Shown here: positions 16,686 through 26,192 of the stretch, one piece after another
How the letters are laid out: every line of letters begins with the position of its first letter
How positions within the stretch are numbered: position 1 is the stretch's first letter
Assembly (NCBI GenBank): GCA_947494825.1
Contig: CANLWN010000006.1
Span: 62,001-126,000 of the forward strand
Length of the DNA stretch: 64,000 bases
DNA from: an uncultured Flavobacteriaceae bacterium
GTDB taxonomy: Bacteria; Bacteroidota; Bacteroidia; Flavobacteriales; Flavobacteriaceae
Direction: 5' to 3'
Position numbers and translations under genes: made by a program
The notes under the pieces: generated by a model
The model's database searches: none
What the model saw: the letters and a program-made list of their open reading frames with translations, nothing else
Told to the model about the DNA's origin: nothing

Positions 16686-18593
16686 TTATTTCTCCAAATC
16701 GAGGGTAAGTTGTTCCCAACTTTCCATTAGCTCCTCCAGCTCCTTTTTCTTGCTCTGGTAGCGGTCAAAAAAGTTGGGTTGCGCAATGGTCTTGTCATAG
16801 TCCATCAACAGCTCATGGTCTGTTTGGGCTATATCCTTTTCCAACAGCGCAATCTTCTTCTCCACGGCGCTGAGCCTATTCTTTAAGGATTTGATCTTTT
16901 TCTGTTGCTGATAGTCTATACCCTTCTCGGCCTCCTTCTCCTTTTTTGGGGCCATCGTTTCCTTTTTTTCAATGGCCCTGAAATCCTCTGCTTTGCGCTG
17001 GTCCAAGTAAAAATCGATATCGCCTAAATACTCTTTAATCTTCAGGTCTCGGAATTCGTAAACCTTGTTGGTGAGCCCTTGTAGAAAATCCCTGTCGTGC
17101 GAAACCAGGACCAGGGTGCCCTCAAAACTTTGCAGGGCCTGTTTCAATACGTTTTTGGATTTTATATCCAAATGGTTGGTTGGTTCATCCATGACCAGCA
17201 CGTTAAAAGGCTGTAACAGCATCTTGGCCAAGGCCAGCCTATTCCGTTCGCCACCAGAAAGGACCCTAACGTATTTATCAACATCATCACCACTGAACAG
17301 GAAGGAGCCCAAAATATCTCTTACCTTGCTTCTGTTACTTTCATTAGCAGCATCGATCATCGTATCCAATATGGTCTTCTCCCCATCCAGATACTCCGCC
17401 TGGTTTTGCGCAAAATAGCCGATTTGTACGTTGTGCCCCAACTTCACTTGCCCTTGGGCCTCCAGTTCGCCGACAATAATCTTGGCCAAAGTGGATTTCC
17501 CCTGCCCGTTCTGTCCTACAAAGGCTGTTTTGCTGTTACGTTCGATCAGTAGACTTATATTCTCCAGCACCTGCTTGTCACCATAGCTTTTGGACAAATT
17601 TTCCAATGCTACCACCACCTTGCCCGGGGTGACCGAAACCGGAAATCGAAGCTTCATAACACTGGTATCGTCCTGATCTACTTCTATGCGTTCTAGCTTG
17701 TCAAGTTTTTTAATCAGCGATTGGGCCATGGAGGCCTTAGTGGATTTCGCCCGGAACTTTTCGATTAAGCGTTCCGCCTGCTGAATCTCCTTTTCCTGGT
17801 TTTTCTGTGCGTTAAGTTGTTGCTCTTTTATTTCGGCCCGAAGCTCTAAGAATTTGGAATAGGGTTTGTTGTAGTCATAGATGCGCCCTAGCGAAATTTC
17901 AATGGTGCGGTTGGTCACATTGTTCAAAAACATCTTATCATGGGATACGATGACCACAGCCCCGGGGAAATTCTTCAAAAATTGCTCTAGCCAAATAATG
18001 GATTCGATATCCAAATGGTTGGTGGGCTCATCCAATAACAATACATCGTTATGTTGCAACAACAATTTGGCCAGTTCAATACGCATACGCCAACCTCCTG
18101 AAAAGGTATCGGTGGCCATTTCAAAGTCCGAACGCTTAAATCCAAGGCCCAGTAATATTTTTTCCGTTTCACCCTGATAGTGGTATCCACCCAAAATCTC
18201 ATACCTGTGGGTAAGATCGTTCAGGTCTACGATCAGCTGGTTATAGCCTTCACTTTCGTAATCGGTGCGCTCGGCCAACTGGTGGTTGATCTGATCCAGT
18301 TGCAGCTCCATTTCCCGGATTTCGGCAAAGGCACTATAAGCCTCTTCCATCACCGTTCGCCCCTGTTCAAAATCGATATCCTGTTTTAGAAAACCGATCT
18401 TGATGTTCTTTTCGGAAGCGATGGTCCCGGAATCCAAGGCCATCTCCTTCGCCAAGAGTTTTAATAGGGTAGATTTCCCCGCACCGTTCTTGCCGATCAG
18501 ACCTACCCGGTCTCCGGAATTGAGCCGAAACGAAATTTGCTCGAACAAATATTCTCCTCCAAAAGCAACGGAAAGGTTATGGATATTAAGCAT
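16686..18593 (-). CDS. ABC-F family ATPase (Uup/YheS-like)
   Basis: 635 residues without membrane segments. Two ATP-binding cassettes: the first has GLIGKNGAGKST (about residues 33-44) and FSGGWRMR; the second has GQNGQGKST and LSGGERNR. The linker between them is the ABC-F P-site tRNA interaction region (about residues 240-320), and the C-terminus is a Lys/Glu-rich coiled coil. ABC-F proteins act on stalled or drug-bound ribosomes; whether this one is housekeeping or gives antibiotic protection cannot be told. Confidence 0.92.
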   Translation of the reverse strand: MLNIHNLSVAFGGEYLFEQISFRLNSGDRVGLIGKNGAGKSTLLKLLAKEMALDSGTIASEKNIKIGFLKQDIDFEQGRTVMEEAYSAFAEIREMELQLDQINHQLAERTDYESEGYNQLIVDLNDLTHRYEILGGYHYQGETEKILLGLGFKRSDFEMATDTFSGGWRMRIELAKLLLQHNDVLLLDEPTNHLDIESIIWLEQFLKNFPGAVVIVSHDKMFLNNVTNRTIEISLGRIYDYNKPYSKFLELRAEIKEQQLNAQKNQEKEIQQAERLIEKFRAKSTKASMAQSLIKKLDKLERIEVDQDDTSVMKLRFPVSVTPGKVVVALENLSKSYGDKQVLENISLLIERNSKTAFVGQNGQGKSTLAKIIVGELEAQGQVKLGHNVQIGYFAQNQAEYLDGEKTILDTMIDAANESNRSKVRDILGSFLFSGDDVDKYVRVLSGGERNRLALAKMLLQPFNVLVMDEPTNHLDIKSKNVLKQALQSFEGTLVLVSHDRDFLQGLTNKVYEFRDLKIKEYLGDIDFYLDQRKAEDFRAIEKKETMAPKKEKEAEKGIDYQQQKKIKSLKNRLSAVEKKIALLEKDIAQTDHELLMDYDKTIAQPNFFDRYQSKKKELEELMESWEQLTLDLEK

Positions 18594-18657
18594 TTTTTGT
18601 GACTATGGTTACGCAATAAGTTAGGGTAAAGCTGTACTTTTGCCAAAACTTTTGCAA

Positions 18658-19050
18658 ATGTTAAAAAAAGGAAACAAACTCTACAGTATTTTAACAGGAA
18701 GTTGCCCCACATGTCATGAAGAGCTCATGTATAAGGACAAAAATCCCTATCATTTGGGAAATATTTTTAAAATGCACGAGCGCTGCTCACATTGCGGCAC
18801 CAAATATAAAATAGAGCCTTCCTTTTTTTACGGTTCCATGTATGTTAGCTATGGTGTGGGCATTGCTTTTGCCGCCGCTGCATTCGTCATGGCCTTTTTG
18901 GTCTTGGGCGCCACCTTGATTACTACCTTTATTGCCATAGTACTTACCCTTGTTGTCTTTTTGCCCCTTATCATTCGGCTATCTCGAAACATCTGGATCA
19001 ACCTTTTCTTTAAGTATGACAACGAAGCGGTGAAGAACCTTAACCCTTAA
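18658..19050 (+). CDS. DUF983 membrane protein with zinc-ribbon-like start
   Basis: 130 residues from the ATG at 18658 (a TTG at 18640 is inside the likely promoter). The N-terminal part has two Cys-x-x-Cys pairs, GSCPTCHE and ERCSHCGT, probably a zinc ribbon, then FFYGSMYVSYG and two membrane helices (about residues 60-105). Function is unknown. A TACTTTTG at 18635-18642 resembles a -7 element and would leave a very short leader. The gene ends in an 11-bp tail-to-tail overlap with the FAD oxidoreductase gene. Confidence 0.85.
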   Translation: MLKKGNKLYSILTGSCPTCHEELMYKDKNPYHLGNIFKMHERCSHCGTKYKIEPSFFYGSMYVSYGVGIAFAAAAFVMAFLVLGATLITTFIAIVLTLVVFLPLIIRLSRNIWINLFFKYDNEAVKNLNP

Positions 19051-20095
19051 CGTATTTTTTACTGAACCGGGCCACATCCATTTCCTTGGGCAAGGGCAAG
19101 TCGTACTCCATATTTTGATACAGCAGCTTTGCAGCATAGGGCGCGATCATTACACCTCTTGAGCCTAAGCCGTTCAAAACATACATTTGGTCATGTTGGG
19201 GATGCCGTCCTACCAAAGGCCTCCTATCGGTTACCGTAGGTCGTATACCGGCCACATGGGCGACTACCTCATAATCGCAGTTCAAAAAGGTATCCAGTTT
19301 TTCAAGCAGTTCTGTCCTAGCCTCCAAGGTAGGCGTGTTGGTCTTGTCCTTCCATTTATAGGTAGCACCCACTAAATAACGATGCCTGCCCAGGGGAATA
19401 AGGAATACGGAAGATTTGATTACTGCATGCTCCTTTAGTTCCGGGGCTTCTATGGTCAACAACTCGCCCTTGGTACCCGTTAATGGGAGGTAATTGAAAT
19501 AGGGGTTTTGTTTGAGCCCATATCCTGTGGCAAAGACGATATGTCTGGCGCGAATGGATTTATACTCAAAGTGGCTTGGTCCAATTTTTAAGGCGTCAAA
19601 ATCAAAGGGTTCATGTACACATAGATTACGATCATCGAGATAAGTGCCATAGCCCGCCAACAGTTTTTTGGTGTCTACCCTGCCGGTATGCATCACTTCT
19701 CCATACCCATAAGGGGCCTCTAGGGAGGTGTTGGTGTTGGTACGGATCTTGGGCGAAAGAAACGTCTGCAATTGTGGGGTATCCATGGCCTCGAACCATT
19801 GGTTCTGTTCCTCAATCGAGGCAAAGCGCCGCAAGACGGGTACCCGATGGTGCAGTTTCAGTTTTAGTTTTTCTTCCAAGTGGGTATAAAAGGGCACTAC
19901 CCCCTTGAGTTGCTCCGCTGCATTCCATGCCAAGGTAAAACGCTTTAGAATAACAGGATTATAGAGGCCCCCTGCTACCTGCGATGCCCGTTGGGAATCA
20001 TCGGCAACGACCAGGAAGGTCTTGTTATTTTCTTCCAGCACCTCACAAAAGGACATTCCGGCCAAGCCGGAGCCTACCACCAATACATCTATCAT
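19040..20095 (-). CDS. FAD-dependent oxidoreductase, DAO family
   Basis: 351 residues from the ATG at 20095-20093, chosen because the FAD-binding MIDVLVVGSGLAGMSF begins there; the longer open frame upstream runs back over the gld terminator. GYGLKQNPYF and AGIRPTVTDRRPLVG are typical of D-amino-acid-oxidase-like flavoproteins, with the closing GLGSRGVMIAPYAA motif. It probably oxidises an amine or amino acid; the substrate is not known. It starts just past the gldN terminator. Confidence 0.85.
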   Translation of the reverse strand: MIDVLVVGSGLAGMSFCEVLEENNKTFLVVADDSQRASQVAGGLYNPVILKRFTLAWNAAEQLKGVVPFYTHLEEKLKLKLHHRVPVLRRFASIEEQNQWFEAMDTPQLQTFLSPKIRTNTNTSLEAPYGYGEVMHTGRVDTKKLLAGYGTYLDDRNLCVHEPFDFDALKIGPSHFEYKSIRARHIVFATGYGLKQNPYFNYLPLTGTKGELLTIEAPELKEHAVIKSSVFLIPLGRHRYLVGATYKWKDKTNTPTLEARTELLEKLDTFLNCDYEVVAHVAGIRPTVTDRRPLVGRHPQHDQMYVLNGLGSRGVMIAPYAAKLLYQNMEYDLPLPKEMDVARFSKKYVKG

Positions 20096-20106
20096 GGAGC
20101 AAAAAT

Positions 20107-20137
20107 AAAAAAACGCTGCACCAAAGTGCAGCGTTTT
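20107..20137 (-). terminator. Rho-independent terminator after gldN
   Basis: Stem AAAACGCTGCAC / GTGCAGCGTTTT with loop CAAA, followed on the minus strand by a T run. It closes the gld operon and separates it from the oxidoreductase gene. Confidence 0.9.
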
Positions 20138-20171
20138 CGTTTTATGTATTGAATTGGAATACTTCTCGGGA

Positions 20172-21074
20172 CTAATACGCCCACATATCCTGTTCCCTAT
20201 CTCGGATAGTTTCCTTGATACGGTTGGCTTCCAGTAATTGGAACAAGGCATTGTCAGCAACATAGTCCTTGATCCTACGGTCGCCATGAATATTATCCTC
20301 TTTGTAGATAGTGGCATTAAAACGACGGGCGTTCAAAAGCATATCGAAGGATATAGGCTGGGCCGAATTGCGTTGGTTGAACACCTTGGCATCGTGCAAG
20401 ATCTGCCTTGCACCGGGATACCATACCCAAAACAGGGCTACTTTGGCCTCATCGGGATCCATGGCATCATCATCGATGAAGTTCACATCGGGCGCCACAG
20501 GGGCAATACCCAACATACGGTATTTAAGTTCACCTTGTCGCTTGTCAAAATACCAGATACCCTTGATCAGATACTCCTCAAGATCAGCTGCGGTAAGTTC
20601 CCTTTGGTTAATATATTCCGCGGAAATCTGCTCCCCAGCATTGTATTGTTCGTATCCAAAATCGGTGGTATCGGTTTTCTTCAAGGTGGCCTCCAAATCA
20701 CTGAACACTCTTTTTTCAGTGAAATAGGAATCCACATAGACATCCGTTAGTTTACCACTTTTGATGTTTTTGATCAAAACATCGTAGAGCGATCTTCTAT
20801 CGGAACCGATATCTACGGTATCTATGGGATAGTACAAGGGAAAGTTAACACGCTCGTCCAAGTCAATGACTTCCCATATGGTCTTGGACCACAGGATATC
20901 CCTATCATCCACGTACCCATATTCCAAAGGAGCATCATTGTCCATTGCTTTCTGCGTTTCTGTCTTCTTTCCAATATCCTGCGGCTTTTTGGCATTCAAT
21001 ATGTTTGCCTGGGCCATCATGGATACCGGTAACAGGGTTACCGCTCCGATTAATAAAACATTCTTCCAATTCAT
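20172..21074 (-). CDS. gldN: Gliding motility protein GldN (type IX secretion)
   Basis: 300 residues with a signal peptide (about residues 1-22). SKTIWEVIDLDERVNFPLYYP (positions about 63-83) and ALFWVWYPGARQILHDAKVFN are strongly conserved GldN/PorN features. GldN forms, with the lipoprotein GldK, the periplasmic ring complex attached to the outer membrane in the type IX secretion system, used for secretion of adhesins and enzymes and for gliding. It lies 20 bp after gldM and ends the operon. Confidence 0.96.
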   Translation of the reverse strand: MNWKNVLLIGAVTLLPVSMMAQANILNAKKPQDIGKKTETQKAMDNDAPLEYGYVDDRDILWSKTIWEVIDLDERVNFPLYYPIDTVDIGSDRRSLYDVLIKNIKSGKLTDVYVDSYFTEKRVFSDLEATLKKTDTTDFGYEQYNAGEQISAEYINQRELTAADLEEYLIKGIWYFDKRQGELKYRMLGIAPVAPDVNFIDDDAMDPDEAKVALFWVWYPGARQILHDAKVFNQRNSAQPISFDMLLNARRFNATIYKEDNIHGDRRIKDYVADNALFQLLEANRIKETIRDREQDMWAY

Positions 21075-21094
21075 TTGTTAAAAATTTACTTTAC

Positions 21095-22663
21095 TTAGTT
21101 TGTTATCTCAATTACCACAGGAGATACCTTCTTTAGTTTATAGGTCCTGTTATTGGTAATATAAGCTTGTATGTCAAATATTTGCACAGCATCGCCACGT
21201 CTGGCACGTTTTAGCGCACCCTTGGCCCTGGCATCCAGTTTTCCACCTTTTACGTTCACCGTTGGCTGACCTGGCACTTTAAACTTGAATCCGCTTATGG
21301 CAAGATTCAAATCAAAGTCAAAGTCTTCCAAAAGGGCACCCACTGTGGCAATCTCCAAGTTTCTTCTTGGCATTTTGGCACTGTTGGCTTCCCCACGGAT
21401 CGTACCGGAAGGTCTAGGAATATCCTTGATCCTAAATTCGGCAGGCGTAGAGATACGTTGGCCATCGGGCAGTACACCGGAGGCAACGATTCTCACCGTT
21501 CTTCCCTTGCCAGGATTCATTACATACTTACTACCGCTCCTTCTGGAAAGACCAGGTGCAGAGGCAGTAACCTTGTTATCAGGAATTCCAGGAATGGAAA
21601 TGGTCATAGGGTTGGATACCCCTCTATAGACCACATTCATCTTATCAGCAGCGATTACCGCAGCATTGGGCTTATTGATGGTAGAAAAGATATTGTTCAC
21701 CTCAACCGGGATTTCCTCCCCATCCTGCATATAGATCAACTGACCTTTAAGCTCATGGTCCCCAGCACTACCTGCACTGATCAACAGCTTTACACCCCCG
21801 GATTCAAGGGCATAGTCCCTTCCTTCGGCCAATTTTCTACCGTCAAGTGTAAGATCGGCCTTTACAGGTTTAGAGGATTTATCGGTTTTACCGAGTACAA
21901 TACTTCCATCGAATTTTTCACCGGCATAGAAGACCGATTTTTTCTGATCCAACAAGGTTTGGAAATTCTTAAGAGAGATTTCCCCTGTCAACTGACCTTC
22001 CAACATGGCTTTAAGCGCTGCTTCCTCAGTAGCTTTTACATCGGACTGCAGAGCAGTAAGCTTGGTCAAGGAGGCAATCAATGGAAAACCTTCGTAGTGG
22101 TAATTGATCCAATCTACTTTGGTTCCGTCCCTTCTCTCCTCTTTGCCGTTGGCATCGCCTGTTTGGAACTTCGCTTTTACCGAAGCTTTTACCTCGGTCA
22201 TCTTCTCGGGTAAAATGGCGATTACCTGATCGCGATAGTCAGTGATATTCTTAAGGAATTTCTTTCCCTCGGGCGCTAGGTTATCGCCCTGAAAGAACTT
22301 CTGATCCAAATAATCGGACTTGTCCATTACCTGATAATCGGTAGGATCTTCAATGTCCTTGGTCATTTTACCTTTAAGATCTTCCAAGTAATCAAAATAC
22401 CCCTGGGAAAGCTCTTTGATCTGCTTTGCCTTTTCGTATAGCTCGCTATACTTTTCAGGGTTTTCGGTACTCTTGGTCTCCAGACCGCCCAAGAAAGCCA
22501 AGTTGCTTTCTGTGGTCTTTTCGTTAGAAGCTTCCAGCTTGGTGTTCATTAATCCGAACGCCGCTAGAACTTCTTTACTCATATTCAACGCCAGCATTGC
22601 AATGAAGATCAAGTACATTAGGTTGATCATCTTCTGACGTGGTGATAGCTTTCCTCCTGCCAT
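21095..22663 (-). CDS. gldM: Gliding motility protein GldM (type IX secretion motor)
   Basis: 522 residues. The start MAGGKLSPRQKMINLMYLIFIAMLALNMSKEVL (positions 1-33) contains the single inner-membrane helix, and the rest is periplasmic, with four elongated domains in the known family structure. GldM pairs with GldL to turn proton motive force into rotation or force passed to GldK/GldN. It lies about 56 bp after gldL. Length and N-terminal motif are normal for the family. Confidence 0.97.
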   Translation of the reverse strand: MAGGKLSPRQKMINLMYLIFIAMLALNMSKEVLAAFGLMNTKLEASNEKTTESNLAFLGGLETKSTENPEKYSELYEKAKQIKELSQGYFDYLEDLKGKMTKDIEDPTDYQVMDKSDYLDQKFFQGDNLAPEGKKFLKNITDYRDQVIAILPEKMTEVKASVKAKFQTGDANGKEERRDGTKVDWINYHYEGFPLIASLTKLTALQSDVKATEEAALKAMLEGQLTGEISLKNFQTLLDQKKSVFYAGEKFDGSIVLGKTDKSSKPVKADLTLDGRKLAEGRDYALESGGVKLLISAGSAGDHELKGQLIYMQDGEEIPVEVNNIFSTINKPNAAVIAADKMNVVYRGVSNPMTISIPGIPDNKVTASAPGLSRRSGSKYVMNPGKGRTVRIVASGVLPDGQRISTPAEFRIKDIPRPSGTIRGEANSAKMPRRNLEIATVGALLEDFDFDLNLAISGFKFKVPGQPTVNVKGGKLDARAKGALKRARRGDAVQIFDIQAYITNNRTYKLKKVSPVVIEITN

Positions 22664-22719
22664 GTTTTCTAATTAGATTTAATTGTTAATTTGATTTGGG
22701 TTTTGTGCACTAAATCCAA

Positions 22720-23367
22720 TTAGTTTCTATTCATTGCAGTCAGCATTCCACCATAAACACCGTTCAAGGAAGAAAGGTTGGTGGCCAAAGATTCCATTTG
22801 ATCTTTAAGGGCGCTGGCATTCTGTACGACTTCCTCATTTACGGAAGCTTGCTTGCTTGCGCTTTCCAATTGTACTTTGTACAGACTGTTCAAAGATTCC
22901 ATTTGGGCCGCTGCATGCGACATCTCTTCAGAGTATTTCTTAGTAGATTCCATGGCATCCACGGTAGGGGTAATTCCCTTGGCAGCGCCTTCGAAATTTC
23001 TAATACTGTCGCCTAGGCTATCGAACAACTGGGCATCGATATTGGCTTCTTTTAAAAGGTCGTCCAATTTTCTGGACAAAAGTCCTTCGGCTTCCCTGGC
23101 TTCTTCGGCCTCATTCTTGCCGTTAGATAGTCCGCCACTTAATTCTGGATATACCAAAGACCAATCGTATTCATCATCTACCGGTTCAAATGCACTGATC
23201 GCAAAAATAAGTGCTTCCGTAATAAGACCCACTGCCAATAGGAGTCCACCCGTAAGCGGTCCAAATTCCCAGTGAAGGATTTTAAACAACGCACCTATAA
23301 TTACTACCGATGCTCCAAGGCCATAGGCCATGTTGAATAGTTTTTTTGTTGATTTTGACTGTGCCAT
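22720..23367 (-). CDS. gldL: Gliding motility protein GldL (type IX secretion motor)
   Basis: 215 residues with two N-terminal membrane helices (about 12-30 and 37-58) and a cytoplasmic helical tail. Lys29 in the first helix and Glu51 in the second correspond, by position, to the buried charged pair described as important for proton conduction in F. johnsoniae GldL. Together with GldM it is the proton-driven motor of the type IX system. Confidence 0.97.
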   Translation of the reverse strand: MAQSKSTKKLFNMAYGLGASVVIIGALFKILHWEFGPLTGGLLLAVGLITEALIFAISAFEPVDDEYDWSLVYPELSGGLSNGKNEAEEAREAEGLLSRKLDDLLKEANIDAQLFDSLGDSIRNFEGAAKGITPTVDAMESTKKYSEEMSHAAAQMESLNSLYKVQLESASKQASVNEEVVQNASALKDQMESLATNLSSLNGVYGGMLTAMNRN

Positions 23368-23453
23368 AATTCTAAATTTAATTTTAAAGTTTAATGTTAA
23401 TAATAAGTATTTGGTTTAACGTTTGATTCGTATGTAGTGTTCTTATTATTATT

Positions 23454-24809
23454 TTATTGGGTAGAATCTTCTTCTCCCATATAATCCTGTACGGTACGGA
23501 ACCCGATATAGCTTCTTGCGGAATCCTTGTACTCGTAGTCCCTAGTGCTCACCTGTAAAAAGTAAGCCACGTCTTTCCAGGAACCTCCGCGAATCACTTT
23601 TCTGGCATTGGAGCCATCGCCTCCATTAGGGTTCATGGTAGATACATAATCGTATGAACTTGGGTCAAAACTAGAGTTGGTCCATTCAGAAACATTTCCA
23701 GCCATGTTATACAAGTTAAAATCGTTAGGCTCATAGGACTTGGCCTCTACCGTATACAGTGCGGCATCGGCGGCATAATCCCCACGTTGTGGTTTAAAGT
23801 TGGCCATAAAGCAGCCGGTGTCACTGATTACATAAGGACCTCCCCAAGGGTAGGTACCTCCTTCAATGCCACCACGGGCCGCATATTCCCATTCGGCTTC
23901 CGTAGGCAGTCTAAACTGGTTCACGAATTGTTTGCCCCGGTCTTTCTGATCGTCGTTCTTGAATTTGGTCCTCCAGTTACAAAACGCTTTGGCCTGTATC
24001 CAGGAAACCCCTACTACAGGATAATCACTATAGGCGTCGTGCCAGAAGTAATCATTGTGCATAGGCTCGTTGTACGAATATTCAAAGTCCCGGATCCAAA
24101 CTGTGGTATCGGGATATACCTCCAACTCTTCCTGTCGTATAAAATCTTTTCTTCTACCGTTACGAGATCGGGCAGCTGCTTCAATGTCCATCCAGCTGTA
24201 TTTGTACTTCAAGACGTTTACGTCAACAGTACGCTGTCCGTTATACGATTCTTCTTCCGGGATGTACAGGGAATCCATTACCTCGGTATAGTACTCGTCC
24301 GGATATTCGGAGGTGTCCCAAATGAGGTCTTCATCCTTATTCAAGGCCCTACCTTCATAACCGGTCTCTCCCAGACCTGCATAGTTGTCCAACATATACT
24401 TGTCATAGGCGGAAGCTTTTGTGGTGTCGGCATCCTTAAATGCGTAATCACCGATACCACCATCCTCCGGACCCAAACCAAGCTCATCGGCCAAAATGGC
24501 CAACTTGGTCCTGGTAATGGAATCTTTGACCCATTCCACAAACTGACGGTATTCGCTATTTGTAATTTCCGTATCGTCCATGTAGAAGGAGCGTACGGTT
24601 ACTGTTTTTGTTGGTGCGTTGAGGGCCTGTGCCATATCCTCCTCACTCTTTCCCATAATGAAAGATCCCCTAGGGATCAGTTCCATTCCATATGGTTTCT
24701 CCGGATACCATTTTTTACCTTGGGCACCGACTAGTTCTCCCTTTGTTTTGGACCCACAACTTGCGAGCAAGAAAACAAATGCTATAGATGGTAACAATAG
24801 CTTCTTCAT
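23454..24809 (-). CDS. gldK: Gliding motility lipoprotein GldK (FGE-sulfatase fold)
   Basis: 451 residues. The lipobox FLLASCGS places the lipid-bearing cysteine at residue 18. The remainder is an FGE/SUMF1-type domain: GMELIPRGSFIMGK near the start, FYMDDTEITNSEYRQFV, RLPTEAEWEYAARGG, GNVSEWTNSSF and KVIRGGSWKD near the end. It is an outer-membrane-anchored ring component of the type IX secretion system; the fold is used structurally here and not as a sulfatase activator. It is first of gldKLMN and lies 117 bp after the arginase-like gene. Confidence 0.97.
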   Translation of the reverse strand: MKKLLLPSIAFVFLLASCGSKTKGELVGAQGKKWYPEKPYGMELIPRGSFIMGKSEEDMAQALNAPTKTVTVRSFYMDDTEITNSEYRQFVEWVKDSITRTKLAILADELGLGPEDGGIGDYAFKDADTTKASAYDKYMLDNYAGLGETGYEGRALNKDEDLIWDTSEYPDEYYTEVMDSLYIPEEESYNGQRTVDVNVLKYKYSWMDIEAAARSRNGRRKDFIRQEELEVYPDTTVWIRDFEYSYNEPMHNDYFWHDAYSDYPVVGVSWIQAKAFCNWRTKFKNDDQKDRGKQFVNQFRLPTEAEWEYAARGGIEGGTYPWGGPYVISDTGCFMANFKPQRGDYAADAALYTVEAKSYEPNDFNLYNMAGNVSEWTNSSFDPSSYDYVSTMNPNGGDGSNARKVIRGGSWKDVAYFLQVSTRDYEYKDSARSYIGFRTVQDYMGEEDSTQ

Positions 24810-24925
24810 ACTTATAGGTTAATTTCGATTATGATTATAAATTGTAAACACAATTATTACTCTCTAAAACTAATTTTTGAATAATTTATTGTACAGAACA
24901 ACCTATCCTTTAAATTATTTTTTTC

Positions 24926-26083
24926 CTAGCTAAAGCCTTTCTTATAGGCCTTAAACCACCGTTCGGGGATATTTTGGTTACATGCTTCCAAATAATCGTC
25001 TTCGGTGCATGGTAATAACGCAGGTGAACTGGTTTTAGTATGTGAAGTTAAAATTGACGGAACCTCGACCCACCATCTGTCCGTAAGATTGCTTTTATAA
25101 AAGACAAGTTCCTCTGTTTCCGTGGGTACCATGAACTTGTTGAAATCCTCTTTTTTGGTGTGTGGGGACTCCTTTATCCTGAAGTTGAAACCCTCTATAA
25201 AATACCAAATAATCTGTGCGATAAGCTGAAAGGATTGTACGGTGTTCTCACTCTCGTAAATGCCCAATAGGGAGACGGTATCGCTAATGCCGGCATACCT
25301 CGCAATAGCGCATATCTCACGGCCCGTGAATCCGTTGGGGGAAAAGGCGTCAGACAGTCCAATTTCACTGGCCCGTATGGCCCTAGCGTCCAAACTTACC
25401 AGATGTGCACTCCTCAACACAGGCTCTACCAGGGAAATGTTGGACACAATCTCTCCCAAACGATAGGCATCAAAAAACAGGCGTTCCATGAGGTCTATTT
25501 CTTCCTGGGCATTGAAATAACTTTGGTAGCCTATATTGGAAAAATTGAACAGATTATTGGGTTTGTCCGTGATAATCTTGCTCATATAGGAATGGGAGGA
25601 AATGAGCTCGTCGGCATCCCCAAAATCGAACCTACTATCTATAGCCACCAGGTTTACCATGTCCCTGATGGAATCGAAGGCTCTATAGGTTGGATAAGTA
25701 ATATCCTGTGTAGCGCCAATAAGCACGGGCACAATATTTTCTTCCAAAAGTCCCGCCATGATTTCCTTTACCACAAAGTAGGTATCCGCTACTTCCTCGC
25801 CTTCTTCTATGTCACCAAGATCTACAATAGTGGCATTCCAATTGCCCAACATGAGCTTGTATAATTGTATCCTAATCTGGGAAATATCCAGGCGTTCCAG
25901 TTTTTTTTCGAAGGCGTTTCGCGATTCGTGCACGCCCACAATAGCTATGGAGGCACCGGCCAATACCGGCAATCCTTTTTTCGAAGTGTGTTTATGGATG
26001 TTCTTCCCAAGCGCTTGTGGCGGAAGTAACTCGCAGTGTGCCAATACGTTATCTTCAACAGGGACTAAAAAATCAAATGCCAT
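24926..26083 (-). CDS. Arginase/formimidoylglutamase-fold protein with altered metal ligands
   Basis: 385 residues, cytoplasmic. The overall order of the ureohydrolase fold is present (IAIVGVHESRN, VPVLIGATQD, LVAIDSRFDFGD, HLVSLDARAI, GLSDAFSPNGFTGREICAIARYAG), but three of the six manganese ligands of the family are changed: GGxH is GATQ (Gln126), DAHxD is DSRFD (Arg151 for His), and SxDxD is SLDAR (Arg234 for Asp). Hydrolysis of arginine-like substrates is therefore unlikely. It lies directly upstream of gldK on the same strand, with its own promoter, and may be cotranscribed with the gld genes. Confidence 0.8.
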   Translation of the reverse strand: MAFDFLVPVEDNVLAHCELLPPQALGKNIHKHTSKKGLPVLAGASIAIVGVHESRNAFEKKLERLDISQIRIQLYKLMLGNWNATIVDLGDIEEGEEVADTYFVVKEIMAGLLEENIVPVLIGATQDITYPTYRAFDSIRDMVNLVAIDSRFDFGDADELISSHSYMSKIITDKPNNLFNFSNIGYQSYFNAQEEIDLMERLFFDAYRLGEIVSNISLVEPVLRSAHLVSLDARAIRASEIGLSDAFSPNGFTGREICAIARYAGISDTVSLLGIYESENTVQSFQLIAQIIWYFIEGFNFRIKESPHTKKEDFNKFMVPTETEELVFYKSNLTDRWWVEVPSILTSHTKTSSPALLPCTEDDYLEACNQNIPERWFKAYKKGFS

Positions 26084-26146
26084 TCAAAGGAGGGTTTGCA
26101 AAGTTGTTTATCGTTTCCGAATAAGGTCGAGCGACCATTTCCTTTT

Positions 26147-26178
26147 CAAAAATAAACTTTCCAAATTCGAATAACAAA
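26147..26178 (-). promoter_or_regulatory. Promoter upstream of the arginase-like gene and gld operon
   Basis: On the minus strand, TTTG (26178-26175), 20-bp spacer, TATTTTTG (26154-26147). It fits the Bacteroidota consensus. No comparable promoter is visible in the 117 bp before gldK, so this may drive gldKLMN too. Confidence 0.7.
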
Positions 26179-26192
26179 TATGTGTGGCCCCG

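Noticed and set aside
18640-19050. TTG start for the DUF983 gene
   Set aside because: The TTG is part of the TACTTTTG promoter-like element, and the ATG at 18658 starts a normal family N-terminus.
19040-20317. Extended form of the FAD oxidoreductase starting at 20317
   Set aside because: The extra 74 codons cover the gldN terminator and the gldN C-terminus; the FAD-binding motif begins right at the ATG at 20095.
23787-24734. Rightward 315-codon frame opposite gldK
   Set aside because: Long only because the gldK antisense strand is stop-poor; gldK is certain.
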